Shown here one piece after another: positions 55,742-63,586 of a stretch of DNA of 64,000 nt. Under the pieces are notes generated by a model. That model was not told the origin of the DNA and ran no database searches. It saw nothing but the letters and a program-made list of their open reading frames with translations. The stretch is from Acidobacteriota bacterium (lineage in GTDB: Bacteria; Acidobacteriota; UBA6911; RPQK01; DATIPO01). A program made the position numbers and the translations under genes. The stretch is from contig DATIPQ010000101.1 in assembly GCA_035471785.1 (NCBI GenBank), positions 1-64,000 of the forward strand. Reading direction: 5' to 3'. Numbering within the stretch: position 1 is the first letter of the stretch; each line of letters begins with the position of its first letter.

Positions 55742-55943
55742 ATAGTGCAGTGCGTCAGAAGTTTTGAGCCACCTTGTGGCGTTATTCCACGCTTTCAGCG
55801 TTCAGACCTTTGCCGTCTGAAACCCAGGCTGGCGCCGCCGTCTCGCTTGCGCTCGCCGCGGCTGACCCTGGGCTGGCGAATCTGTCCCTGTCAGGGACAA
55901 GAACGGAGGGCCCTGGCTCAGAACTTATGACCGGCAGCACTAG
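55742..55943 (+). repeat. dispersed repeat family A, copy A3 (no internal unit)
   Basis: The shortest copy, starting ATAGTGCAGTGCGTCAG and ending ACCGGCAGCACTAG. It carries the CCCAGG/CCCTGGG foldback and the TGTCCCT-gtc-AGGGACA hairpin but none of the 57-base tandem units seen in A1 and A2. Its terminal CTAG at 55940-55943 contains the TAG stop of the DUF1963 gene. Confidence 0.85.
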
Positions 55944-56788
55944 CCGCAAAGCAAAAACATCCAAGCTCGCTCGAAGCGGCGGTAGCGCAGGTCGTCGCGG
56001 CGGATCCAGAAATGCAGCCGTCCCATGTCGCCCCACATGAATCCCGCTTCGTCGTCGCTGTCGATCTGCAGCAGCATGACCCACTCGTCCCCTTCGGGTT
56101 TGGCGGGTGGAGGGGTTTTGGGGAAGGCTTGTGAAGCCAGCTTGGCGGCCTCTGCAGGCATGTCGGTTGACTGGTCCTGGGTGGGGTAGCCGAAGAACTG
56201 ATGCAGGGGGCGGTGCTCTTCCTCAAGCTCGCCGATGATGTCGCAGTAGGCGTCTAGGTCGTCGTCGTCGAGATCGAGAGCCTCCAGCTCGGGGCTGTCG
56301 GGGCCAGGAAGCGTCCGCTGACGGTAGAAGCGCAGGAAGATCTCCTTGAAGAAGGGACAGGCCTCGGGGTCTTCGGCAGGCGGTTCGAGTGCTTCCAGCG
56401 TATGAAGGTCTTCAGGCAGGAGATAGACGATCCGCCAGCCGTCGCAGTCCTGGGCTTCGAATCCCCAGGGCTGTTGCTGCCAGTCGTAGAAAACATAGAG
56501 CGCCCCCTCGCCGGGCAGGCCGGTCTCTTCGGCCAGAGGGGCCACCTCGGAAAGATTGAACTGGGCCAGGAATGCCAGCGGATGAGATTCGCCTACGGGC
56601 CAGGCAAAGGTAGGGGGAAGATCGGGCCTGCCCCCCAGCTTGGAGGGCACGGCCGCCCCGCTTGAGCCTTCGTCCCGCTCGATGCGGATCGAGTCCCGAG
56701 CCTTGAGGGCGATCGTGCGGGCCAGTTCCTCCAGCCCCGCCTCGCGCAGCTTCCTTAAAACATCAGCGTAAAAATCTTTATTCTCCAT
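55940..56788 (-). CDS. YwqG/DUF1963 family protein
   Basis: A 282-residue soluble protein with the DUF1963 (YwqG) signatures KLGGRPDLPPTFAWPVGES, PLAFLAQFNLSEVAPL, GALYVFYDWQQQPWGFE and, at the end, LLQIDSDDEAGFMWGDMGRLH. The function of the family is unknown; it is common near toxin or polymorphic systems in some bacteria. Its stop codon TAG is supplied by repeat A3, leaving a normal-looking C-terminus (FERAWMFLLCG). Confidence 0.88.
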   Translation of the reverse strand: MENKDFYADVLRKLREAGLEELARTIALKARDSIRIERDEGSSGAAVPSKLGGRPDLPPTFAWPVGESHPLAFLAQFNLSEVAPLAEETGLPGEGALYVFYDWQQQPWGFEAQDCDGWRIVYLLPEDLHTLEALEPPAEDPEACPFFKEIFLRFYRQRTLPGPDSPELEALDLDDDDLDAYCDIIGELEEEHRPLHQFFGYPTQDQSTDMPAEAAKLASQAFPKTPPPAKPEGDEWVMLLQIDSDDEAGFMWGDMGRLHFWIRRDDLRYRRFERAWMFLLCG

Positions 56789-56903
56789 CGTCGCCCCCGT
56801 TAGCCTGGGATCTTCCCACGACGCATTAGCATAACCCTACCCAGCCGCCGCCTGCATCAGCTCCTGTCAAGGGAACGCCGAAGCGGGCTAGAATGATCCA
56901 GCC

Positions 56904-57398
56904 ATGCCGATACCGACGACACGCGACGAACTCATCGAAATGACCCGCTCGGCTTTCCAGAAGCTGCAGGCCGAGCTGGAGGCAGCAGGTCCGCGAGCGG
57001 GTGATGTGCCCTGTGTCGAGACCTGGAGCGTCAAAGATCTCCTGGCGGTGCGGGCTTGGTGGACGGAACGGGTGATCGACTGGGTCGAGGCGGGCCGGCG
57101 GGGCCAGGTCCCGGTGTTGCCCGCCCAGGGATACCGATGGACCGAGACGCCCCGGCTCAACGACGATCTGGTCAAGAAGGCACGGCCAGAGTCCTATCGT
57201 TCCGTGCGCTCCCGCCTTGAAAAGGGCTACGAGCGGGTCATGCGAACGATCGATTCCCTCGACGACCGGGAGTTGCTGCAGGCCGGCGTCTTCGAGTGGG
57301 CCGGCAAATATCCGGTCTCGCGCTGGATCTCGATCAACACGGCCCGACAATACACCACCGCCCGAACCCTCATCCGCCGCGCCCTCAAGCAGCGTTAG
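56904..57398 (+). CDS. ClbS/DfsB family four-helix bundle protein
   Basis: A 164-residue protein of the ClbS/DfsB (DinB-like) family: PIPTTRDELIEMTRSAFQKL at the start, VETWSVKDLLAVRAWWTERV with the family W-S-x-K-D-x-L-x-x-x-x-W motif, and KYPVSRWISINTARQYTTAR at the end. ClbS is a colibactin self-protection hydrolase; most members are of unknown function. It is a single gene ahead of palindrome C1. Confidence 0.87.
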   Translation: MPIPTTRDELIEMTRSAFQKLQAELEAAGPRAGDVPCVETWSVKDLLAVRAWWTERVIDWVEAGRRGQVPVLPAQGYRWTETPRLNDDLVKKARPESYRSVRSRLEKGYERVMRTIDSLDDRELLQAGVFEWAGKYPVSRWISINTARQYTTARTLIRRALKQR

Positions 57399-57419
57399 CC
57401 TATCGGCAACCATGCACAC

Positions 57420-57504
57420 CGAGTCAGCGCCTGGGAGGGAAAACGACTTTTTTGGAAACCGCGCGGCGCCCACGACGCAGAAACGTCGTTTTCCCCTCCC
57501 AGGC
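57420..57504 (+). repeat. dispersed palindromic repeat family C, copy C1
   Basis: Left arm GCCTGGGAGGGAAAACGAC and right arm GTCGTTTTCCCCTCCCAGGC pair with one bulged base around a loop containing TTTTTTGGAAACCGCGCGG. The left half (CGAGTCAGCGCCTGGGAGGG to ACCGCGCG) recurs at 60294 as C2. Confidence 0.8.
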
Positions 57505-57705
57505 GAATCCTATGTGAATCCAAGGACTCTTGGACGACAGTGCAGGACATAGGACCTGCGCACGAGGATTGGAGAGCTGACCTCACGCGCGACCGCTCAA
57601 GACTCCGCAGCGGCTCCTCAGCCCTCACTCCGCCTCCTTGCCGCAGGGTCTGCCCCACTCCCCCGCGCGCGCTCGTAGGCCAGGGTCAAAGCGACAATCC
57701 CTCCG
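57505..57705. other. gene-free stretch
   Basis: No supported coding sequence or regulatory motif. GC-rich and uneven in base composition; it ends at repeat B4. With C1, B4 and the hairpin at 57900 it forms a 613-base interval between the ClbS-like gene and a lipoprotein gene. Confidence 0.4.
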
Positions 57706-57808
57706 CTAGTGGCGAGAGCCCTCATACCGCCGAGCATTGGGCCTTCACTGCAGTCACTGAAACTTGACGCGTCTGTGAATTTGTTGGCCACCTAGTTAGT
57801 GGCCCTAG
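57706..57808 (+). repeat. dispersed repeat family B, copy B4
   Basis: Bounded by CTAG at 57706 and 57805. It follows the B consensus (CCTCATACCGCCGAGCATTG, TGAATTTGTTGGCCACCTAG) with a 4-base duplication (TAGT) in the right-end hairpin. Another CTAG lies 5 bases further right (57810). Confidence 0.85.
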
Positions 57809-57899
57809 TCTAGTCCGCTGCGCCCTCGGTCCGGGTGCACTCGGCTCCCTAGGCTGATACAATCCCCACAAACATTCAACGCGGCTCAGTCCAACACGA

Positions 57900-57968
57900 T
57901 TGTATCTACAACGCCACGGCCCAAGAGGCTGGGTCCCGCTTTTGCGGTGGTTGGCATTGTGGATACAA
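57900..57968 (+). repeat. imperfect 17-bp inverted repeat upstream of lipoprotein gene
   Basis: TTGTATCTACAACGCCA (57900-57916) and TGGCATTGTGGATACAA (57952-57968) match as inverted repeats at 15 of 17 positions with a 35-base centre. It ends 44 bases before the lipoprotein start and could serve as an operator or be another small palindromic element. Confidence 0.55.
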
Positions 57969-58011
57969 CCCTTATTGTCAGGCTGCCAGCCGCGCCATGA
58001 GGGGGGATCTT

Positions 58012-58848
58012 ATGACAACACGATCTAACTTCAAGCTCGCCGTCACGCGCTTGTTTCTGGCCATTCTGCTGCTTTTGGTAGCATCTTGTAGTAGCTCGCC
58101 TACTCCAGAGGAGACATTCGTCAAGCTGAGGTCCGGCAGCGTGGTTCTCCGGTTTCCGAACGAACTCGGAGGCGAGGAGATCCGCATCGAAGGTGGCCTC
58201 TTTGGATCCTACACGCGTCGATGGTCGGGTGACTCCTTTACAGTGGATCGGGTTTGGCTGTCCTTGCCTTCGATCACTCTGCCTCTTGAGGGCGGCCGAC
58301 AGACCGGCCCGATCATTCTTCAAGGGGCTATCGGAGACTTCCCGGATGAGATGGTGGCCGAATACGGCAGCGCTGACCAGGGACGCTTCAGGCCCGACGA
58401 GGGTGTCCTTGAAGAGACGCTGGGATTGGAGGCGGACTTTCCGCTGTTGAATGAGCTAGACGATGGATATGTTCGAATCTTATTCTCAAAAAGGGAAGAG
58501 GGCTACAATAGCGCGACGGGGGCCTCTCTTAGCTGGACCGGAACAGGGATTGTCACCGAAGGGTTCCTTCGGGGCGCGACGATCGGAGCAACGAGTCGCC
58601 TGGGCAAGGGGCACGACTATCATTTTCCCATCTGTAAACCGCGGCGAATCTCGACCGGATTCGGTACCTTTGCAACGTCCTGCAGTGTGGTACCGGCAGG
58701 AACTGCCACTTGTACAGTGTCGAATCTCGGCGGAGCTGGAGGCGTGCTCGTTCACTGCACGGCAGCGGGAGTGGCGACGGTTACAATCAATTACCAGGAT
58801 GGGGGTGGAACTGCTCGCACAGCCACAAAGACTGTCCATTGCCAGTGA
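58012..58848 (+). CDS. hypothetical lipoprotein
   Basis: A 278-residue protein with a lipoprotein signal: hydrophobic LTRLFLAILLLL-like segment followed by the lipobox LVASC and a Ser-rich linker. The mature part is beta-rich and includes a C-terminal domain with paired cysteines (TSCSVVP, TATCTV, VHCTA, KTVHCQ). SD GGGGGGAT precedes the ATG at 58012. It looks less GC-rich than the housekeeping genes. No family recognised. Flanked by repeats on both sides, so it may be acquired. Confidence 0.7.
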   Translation: MTTRSNFKLAVTRLFLAILLLLVASCSSSPTPEETFVKLRSGSVVLRFPNELGGEEIRIEGGLFGSYTRRWSGDSFTVDRVWLSLPSITLPLEGGRQTGPIILQGAIGDFPDEMVAEYGSADQGRFRPDEGVLEETLGLEADFPLLNELDDGYVRILFSKREEGYNSATGASLSWTGTGIVTEGFLRGATIGATSRLGKGHDYHFPICKPRRISTGFGTFATSCSVVPAGTATCTVSNLGGAGGVLVHCTAAGVATVTINYQDGGGTARTATKTVHCQ

Positions 58849-58921
58849 GCGGGACTCGCCATACGTTGATTAGATAGAGGGCGAATCGTCCGACCAGTTT
58901 GATCTGCACTCGCTCCGCTCG

Positions 58922-58955
58922 CTACTGGTACGACCTCATACCGCCGTGCCCCTAG
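58922..58955 (+). repeat. truncated family B repeat, B5
   Basis: CTACTGGTACGACCTCATACC and CGCCG match the left end of B1, followed directly by a right-end-like CCCTAG. The central 65-70 bases are missing. A fragment resembling the start of family C (GCGCCTGGGAGG) follows immediately at 58956. Confidence 0.6.
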
Positions 58956-59045
58956 CGCCTGGGAGGAGTACGGCCGATTACGGCAAGGACCTGCTGCGCC
59001 AGCATTACGAAGCCCATCCCCCGCCACAACCAGGGCCCTGATCTG

Positions 59046-59585
59046 ATGACCGACTACCTGGGCTGGAACCTGCTTCTCGTCGTCTGGATGGCCGGTGCGG
59101 CGCTGTCGATCTTGATGGGGATGGTGCGCCGCTTTCACTGGCTTCAATGGTTGGCGGCCAGTTTCCTGCTAGGTCCTATCGCCCTCTTGATCAGCCCTTT
59201 CCTGCACGGCCGGGGTTTCACGGTCTCGCTGCTGGCCCGCGAGGAGCCCTCCGGCCCCGCCCGCCCCATCCCCAGCGACGAAAAGATCCTCCACGGCCCG
59301 CCGCTGTTCGTCCCCGAGATCCGTCAACTCAAGAAAGAGGGCAAACTCGAGGAAGCCGCCGATATGCTGCTCGTCTTAATTGACACCATCGAAGAAAAGG
59401 CCCGCCGCCACCAAACCGGCGTCCCCCACTGGTACTACGAGCAACTGGCCCGCATCTACCGCAAGCAGGGCAACACCAAGGCCGAGATCAAGATCCTAAA
59501 CCGCTGCCTCACCTTCGGAACCATCAAACCCAAGGCCTCCACCCGCCTGCAAAAGCGCCTCGACAAACTGACCGGGACCGATTAG
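59046..59585 (+). CDS. hypothetical membrane protein with TPR-like tail
   Basis: A 179-residue protein with two N-terminal membrane helices (residues 7-26 and 33-52) and a cytoplasmic, basic helical part (about 85-175) that looks like one or two tetratricopeptide hairpins (IRQLKKEGKLEEAADMLLVL, YEQLARIYRKQGNTKAEIKI). Probably a membrane-anchored adaptor. No family name can be given. Single gene followed by a toxin-antitoxin module. Confidence 0.7.
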   Translation: MTDYLGWNLLLVVWMAGAALSILMGMVRRFHWLQWLAASFLLGPIALLISPFLHGRGFTVSLLAREEPSGPARPIPSDEKILHGPPLFVPEIRQLKKEGKLEEAADMLLVLIDTIEEKARRHQTGVPHWYYEQLARIYRKQGNTKAEIKILNRCLTFGTIKPKASTRLQKRLDKLTGTD

Positions 59586-59694
59586 GGCAGGATTCGAGGG
59601 ATTGATCTGCTCCCAATGATTGGGGCCGCCTTACGGAGCCTGACCGCCTGCTGCCCTGGAGACAACCGGCACACGTTGTGCTATATTCTGGGGC

Positions 59695-59976
59695 GTGAAG
59701 TTCATCGTCTGGAACCCGGACAAGAACGACACCCTCAAAGCTCAGCGAGGCATCTCGTTTGAGGACGTCGTCTTCCACATTCGGGCCGGCGACATCATCG
59801 AAACCGTCGATCATCCGAATCAGGATCGGTACCCCGGACAACAGATTCATGTGATCGAGATCGAGGGTTACGTTTACCTGGTGCCTTTTGTCGAATCGGA
59901 TGAGGAGGTCTTTCTGAAGACCATCATTCCGAGCCGAAAGGCCACGAAGAAGCACGGAGGTTCAAAGGATGAGTGA
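59695..59976 (+). CDS. BrnT-like toxin
   Basis: A 93-residue basic protein with a GTG start. The opening F-I-V-W-N-P-x-K-N-x-x-x-x-x-x-x-R-G-I-S-F-E-D-V and the later RYPGQQIHVIEIEGYVYLVP and KTIIPSRKATKK match the BrnT RNase toxin plan (BrnT-type W-D/N-P-x-K-N-x-x-N/K-x-x-K-H/R-G-I-x-F). Unlike RelE modules, the toxin gene comes first, as in brnTA. Overlaps the antitoxin by 8 bases. Confidence 0.82.
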   Translation: MKFIVWNPDKNDTLKAQRGISFEDVVFHIRAGDIIETVDHPNQDRYPGQQIHVIEIEGYVYLVPFVESDEEVFLKTIIPSRKATKKHGGSKDE

Positions 59977-60244
59977 ACTGGATCAGGAAGAGAAGGAAAT
60001 CCTGGAGGCGTATGAAGGGGGAAGGCTCAAGCGCTCCAAAGGCGCTGCGCAGACCCAGAAGCTCCACAAGGAGTATGCCGATGCCATGTTCCGCAAGGAT
60101 GCGAGAATCAACATTCGGCTGTCCTCGAAGGACCTTCGCGGATTGCAGAAGCGGGCCCTGGCTGAGGGCATTCCCTATCAAACGCTGATTGCCAGCGTGC
60201 TTCACAAGTACGTCGAGGGACGGCTTCGCGAGCCTGGCGGCTGA
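59969..60244 (+). CDS. antitoxin with CopG/ribbon-helix-helix-like C-terminus
   Basis: A 91-residue protein: acidic helical N-terminus (ELDQEEKEILEAYEGGRLKR) and a C-terminal ARINIRLSSKDLRGLQKRAL with AEGIPYQTLIASVLHKYVEG, which fits a ribbon-helix-helix DNA-binding fold. This matches the antitoxin partner of BrnT-type toxins. Located directly after and overlapping the toxin gene, it should neutralise the toxin and repress the pair. Confidence 0.84.
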   Translation: MSELDQEEKEILEAYEGGRLKRSKGAAQTQKLHKEYADAMFRKDARINIRLSSKDLRGLQKRALAEGIPYQTLIASVLHKYVEGRLREPGG

Positions 60245-60293
60245 CATGGGGCTGGAAGGTGCAGGCCAGCCTCCGTGCTGCTTCCTGCACAAG

Positions 60294-60340
60294 CGAGTCA
60301 GCGCCTGGGAGGGAAAAACGACTTTTTTGGAAACCGCGCG
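60294..60340 (+). repeat. dispersed palindromic repeat family C, copy C2 (half element)
   Basis: CGAGTCAGCGCCTGGGAGGG to TTTTGGAAACCGCGCG repeats the left half of C1 almost exactly (one extra A in the A-run). The right arm of the palindrome is missing. It lies in the 231-base gap between the antitoxin gene and the end of ftsH. Confidence 0.75.
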
Positions 60341-60475
60341 CCACGCCTGGTCGGACACGACGCTTCAGGGATCGGAATTCCGCCGTCTCCCACCGAGCAG
60401 GAGGTGCTGTTGCGCTTGCAGGTGGTGGAGTCTGTCACCGCGGTGCCGTTGCTGGGAGGATGGGGACTGGCGGGG

Positions 60476-62527
60476 CTATTCCTCTTCCTCGCCGTCGCCG
60501 GCCTGCTCGGGCTGCGGCGGCTCTGAGCCGTTTTCGGAGAGCAGTTCCAGGACTTGCTTGCCGTCGACTTCTTCTTTTTCCAGCAGACGTGCGGCAAGGC
60601 GGTCGAGGCCTTCGCGGTTTTCTTTGAGGGTCTCGGTGGCGCGTTGGAAGGCCGAATCGACGATGAGCTTGATCTCGACGTCGATCTCGTCGGCGGTGGA
60701 CTCGCTGTAGTGGCGGCGCTGGGTGAGTTCCTGCCCCAGGAAGACCTCGTCGTGCTCGCCGCCCCAGGCCAACTGCCCCACCTTCTCGCTCATTCCCCAC
60801 TCGATCACCATCTTGCGGGCCATTTGGGCGGCCTGCTTGAGGTCGTCGGCGGCTCCGCTGGTGGAGGTCTCGAAGATGAGGCGTTCGGAAGCGCGTCCTC
60901 CCAGCACCACGGCCAGGCGGTCGAGCAGGTATTCCTTGTCGTAGAGGTACTTGTCTTCGGTGGGAAGCTGCTGAGTGACGCCCATGGCGCGTCCGCGGGG
61001 GATGATGGTGACCTTGTGGACGGGATCGGCGTTGGGAAGCCTGGCGGCCACCACGGCGTGTCCGGCTTCGTGGTAGGCCAGGATTTTGCGGTCTTTTTCG
61101 CTCAGCGTGAGGCCCTCGCGGCGCAGTCCCATCAGGACCTTGTCGCGGGCTTGCTCGAAGGCGTCCCGATCGACTGATTTCTTCTCTTCCCGTCCCGCCA
61201 GCAGGGCGGCTTCGTTGACCAGGTTCTCCAGGTCGGCTCCGCTGAAACCGGGCGTGGCGCGGGCCAGTTCTTCGATGTCGACGTCGTCGGCCAGCGGCGT
61301 GTTGCGGGTGTGCACCCTGAGGATGGCCTGGCGGGCCTTGGCGGTGGGCATGTCGACGGTGATGTGGCGGTCGAAGCGTCCCGGACGCAGCAAGGCCCGG
61401 TCGAGAATGTCGGGACGGTTGGTGGCGGCCAGCACGATGACCCCGTGGTGGGACTCGAAGCCGTCCATCTCGGACAGAAGCTGGTTGAGGGTCTGCTCGC
61501 GCTCGTCGTGCCCGCCGCCCAGTCCGGCGCCGCGGCGCCGTCCGATGGAGTCGAGTTCGTCGATGAAGACGATGCAGGGAGCGTTCTTGCGGGCCTGCTC
61601 GAAGAGGTCGCGCACCCGCGAAGCGCCCACGCCCACGAACATCTCCATGAAGTCGGAACCGGTCAGGCTGTAAAAGGGCACTTCGGCCTCTCCGGCGGTG
61701 GCGCGGGCCAGCAGCGTCTTTCCAGTCCCCGGCGGACCCACCAGCAAAACGCCCGTGGGAGGCTTGCCGCCCAGCTTGCGGAAGCGCTGGGGATCTTTGA
61801 GGAAGGCGATCAGTTCCTGCAGTTCCCGCTTGGCGCCCTCGCAGCCGGCCACTTCGTCGAAGCTGGTGCGCTTGCCGCTGCGGTCGTAGGACTTGGCCCG
61901 CGAACGGCCGATGTTGAAGATGCCCTGTCCCTGGTTCTGCATGCGGCGCATGAAGAAAATGGCCAAGGCGATCAGGAAGATGAAGGGCAGCAGCGTGAAG
62001 ACGAGCATCCACAGGTTTTCGCCCTCTCCCGAGGGGCGGGTCTTGATCTCCACCCCCTGGCTGCGCAGTTCCTCGAAGAGTCCGTCGTCGCCGAAGGTCG
62101 GCAGGTAGGTGACGAACTGGGCGCCGCGTCCGCTGACGGAGGCGTCGGAGCCGCCGTCCCCTTCCCCGCCGGTGGAGTCCTGGGCGCCGGAGCGGTCTCC
62201 CCAGACGGTCTTGAGGCGTCCGCTGACCTGCTCGCCCTGGACGGTGATCTCGGCCACCCGTCCCTGCTCGACAAAGCGGCGGAACTGGCTGTAGCTGATC
62301 TCGCGGCCCTCCTGGCCTCCCCAGGGGATCTGCAGCAGCAGCCAGATGAGGAGGGCGATGAAGAGCACCCGCCACATCAGCGACCAGGACTGCATTCCCT
62401 GGCCCAAACCTCCCTTCCCGCCGCCGTCTGAGCGGGAAAAGCGTTTCTTTTTGCCGGAGGCTTTTTCGTCGCCTGAAGCCCGGGCCAGCAACCATTCAGT
62501 GGGCCTTTCGCCACGCTGTCTTCGCAT
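60476..62527 (-). CDS. ftsH: ATP-dependent zinc metalloprotease FtsH
   Basis: A 683-residue membrane-bound AAA+ protease. Two membrane helices lie near 50-66 and 180-198 with an extracytoplasmic domain between them. The Walker A loop is GPPGTGKT, Walker B is [12 protein letters not shown], the second region of homology has [17 protein letters not shown], and the zinc site HEAGHAV is near residue 485. FtsH degrades misfolded membrane proteins and short-lived regulators. A basic Lys/Arg-rich N-terminal extension (about 45 residues) precedes the first helix. ATG at 62527 chosen over a TTG at 62536. The C-terminal tail is acidic. Confidence 0.96.
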   Translation of the reverse strand: MRRQRGERPTEWLLARASGDEKASGKKKRFSRSDGGGKGGLGQGMQSWSLMWRVLFIALLIWLLLQIPWGGQEGREISYSQFRRFVEQGRVAEITVQGEQVSGRLKTVWGDRSGAQDSTGGEGDGGSDASVSGRGAQFVTYLPTFGDDGLFEELRSQGVEIKTRPSGEGENLWMLVFTLLPFIFLIALAIFFMRRMQNQGQGIFNIGRSRAKSYDRSGKRTSFDEVAGCEGAKRELQELIAFLKDPQRFRKLGGKPPTGVLLVGPPGTGKTLLARATAGEAEVPFYSLTGSDFMEMFVGVGASRVRDLFEQARKNAPCIVFIDELDSIGRRRGAGLGGGHDEREQTLNQLLSEMDGFESHHGVIVLAATNRPDILDRALLRPGRFDRHITVDMPTAKARQAILRVHTRNTPLADDVDIEELARATPGFSGADLENLVNEAALLAGREEKKSVDRDAFEQARDKVLMGLRREGLTLSEKDRKILAYHEAGHAVVAARLPNADPVHKVTIIPRGRAMGVTQQLPTEDKYLYDKEYLLDRLAVVLGGRASERLIFETSTSGAADDLKQAAQMARKMVIEWGMSEKVGQLAWGGEHDEVFLGQELTQRRHYSESTADEIDVEIKLIVDSAFQRATETLKENREGLDRLAARLLEKEEVDGKQVLELLSENGSEPPQPEQAGDGEEEE

Positions 62528-62647
62528 CGCTGACAAAGCCTAACACAGACCTGCCTGAGAGAGGGTAAAGGGGGTTTTCCGCTGCTGTGTTTTTCGAGGG
62601 GCTAGGGTAATCCGCTGCAGCGACGCGTAATGCCTCCCGCGTTCTCA

Positions 62648-62674
62648 GGATCGCCGCAAGGATGCGCCTCCCAC
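62648..62674 (+). repeat. dispersed repeat family D, copy D2
   Basis: Exact 27-base match to D1 at 9237-9263. It lies between the start of ftsH and the end of the xanthine-dehydrogenase-type FAD subunit gene, in a 153-base interval with no gene. Confidence 0.7.
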
Positions 62675-62689
62675 CGGACGTGGTCGTTC

Positions 62690-63586
62690 TTACTCTCCGG
62701 TGGAGAGTGCCCGCTGTAGGGCTTGTTTCAGAGCCTGGCGGGTGAGGACTTGGGCCAGGTGGCGGCGGAATTGAGGGGTGGCGTGGATGTCTCCGGGGGG
62801 ATCGAGGTCATTGTGGGCGGCGACGCGGGCGGCTTCGGCGAAGAGGTCTACGGAGGGCTGCTGTCCGGCCAACAGGGCCTGGGCCTGAGCAGCCTCGACG
62901 GGACCGTCGGCCACCGAGAAGTAGGTGAGGCGGGCTTCTTTGATCTGTTCCGGGTCGCCACGGTCTTCCTCCAGGGTGAGGACGGCGCAGCATCCGGCCA
63001 GGGCGTAGTCTCCGTGGCGGCGGGCGAACTCGCGGAAGGCGGTGCCTGAACGGGGCGGCAGGCAGGGCACCACGATTTCGCAGAGCATTTCGTTCTCGGC
63101 CAGGGCGGTGGAAAAGAATCCTGTAAAGAAGTCGCGGGCCGAGAGCCAGCGCTCGTCCTCCTGGCTTTCCAGCCGCAAGCGGGCGCGCAGGGCCAGCATG
63201 ACGGCGGGAAGCTCGGCGGCTGGATCGGCGTGAACCAGGCTGCCTCCGATAGTGCCGCGGTTGCGGATCTGCAGGTGGGCGATCCAGGGCATGGCGGCAT
63301 GCAGCAGCGGCGAGCAGTCGCGCACCAGCGGACTGGTCTCAACGGTGCGCTGGCGGGTCATGGAACCGATGCGGACGCCTCCCGAGGCCTCTTCCACGAT
63401 GTAGGCCAGATCGCCGATGGCGTTGATGTCGACCAGCACCGCTGGACGCGCCAGCCGGAAGTTCATGGCCGGGATGAGGCTCTGGCCGCCCGCCAGCACT
63501 TTGGCCTCGCCGCCGTAGCGTTTCAGCAGTTGCAGGGCTTCCTCGTCGGTTCGAGGGGCGTGGTAGTCAAAGGCCGGAGGCTTCAC
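62690..63586 (-). CDS. xanthine dehydrogenase/CO dehydrogenase-family FAD-binding subunit
   Basis: A 298-residue flavoprotein of the CoxM/XdhB type. Motifs: KVLAGGQSLIPAMNFRLARP (FAD-binding loop), GVRIGSMTRQRTVE, IAHLQIRNRGTIGGSLVHAD with PAAELPAV, and the C-terminal CO_deh_flav_C region. It passes electrons between the FeS small subunit and acceptors in a molybdenum hydroxylase. It overlaps the upstream large-subunit gene by ATGA. Substrate (purine, aldehyde, CO or a heterocycle) is not determined. Confidence 0.93.
   Translation of the reverse strand: MKPPAFDYHAPRTDEEALQLLKRYGGEAKVLAGGQSLIPAMNFRLARPAVLVDINAIGDLAYIVEEASGGVRIGSMTRQRTVETSPLVRDCSPLLHAAMPWIAHLQIRNRGTIGGSLVHADPAAELPAVMLALRARLRLESQEDERWLSARDFFTGFFSTALAENEMLCEIVVPCLPPRSGTAFREFARRHGDYALAGCCAVLTLEEDRGDPEQIKEARLTYFSVADGPVEAAQAQALLAGQQPSVDLFAEAARVAAHNDLDPPGDIHATPQFRRHLAQVLTRQALKQALQRALSTGE

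Noticed and set aside
57540-57767. Short frame overlapping repeat B4
   Set aside because: Composition is Arg/Ser/Pro-rich noise and it ends inside a repeat.
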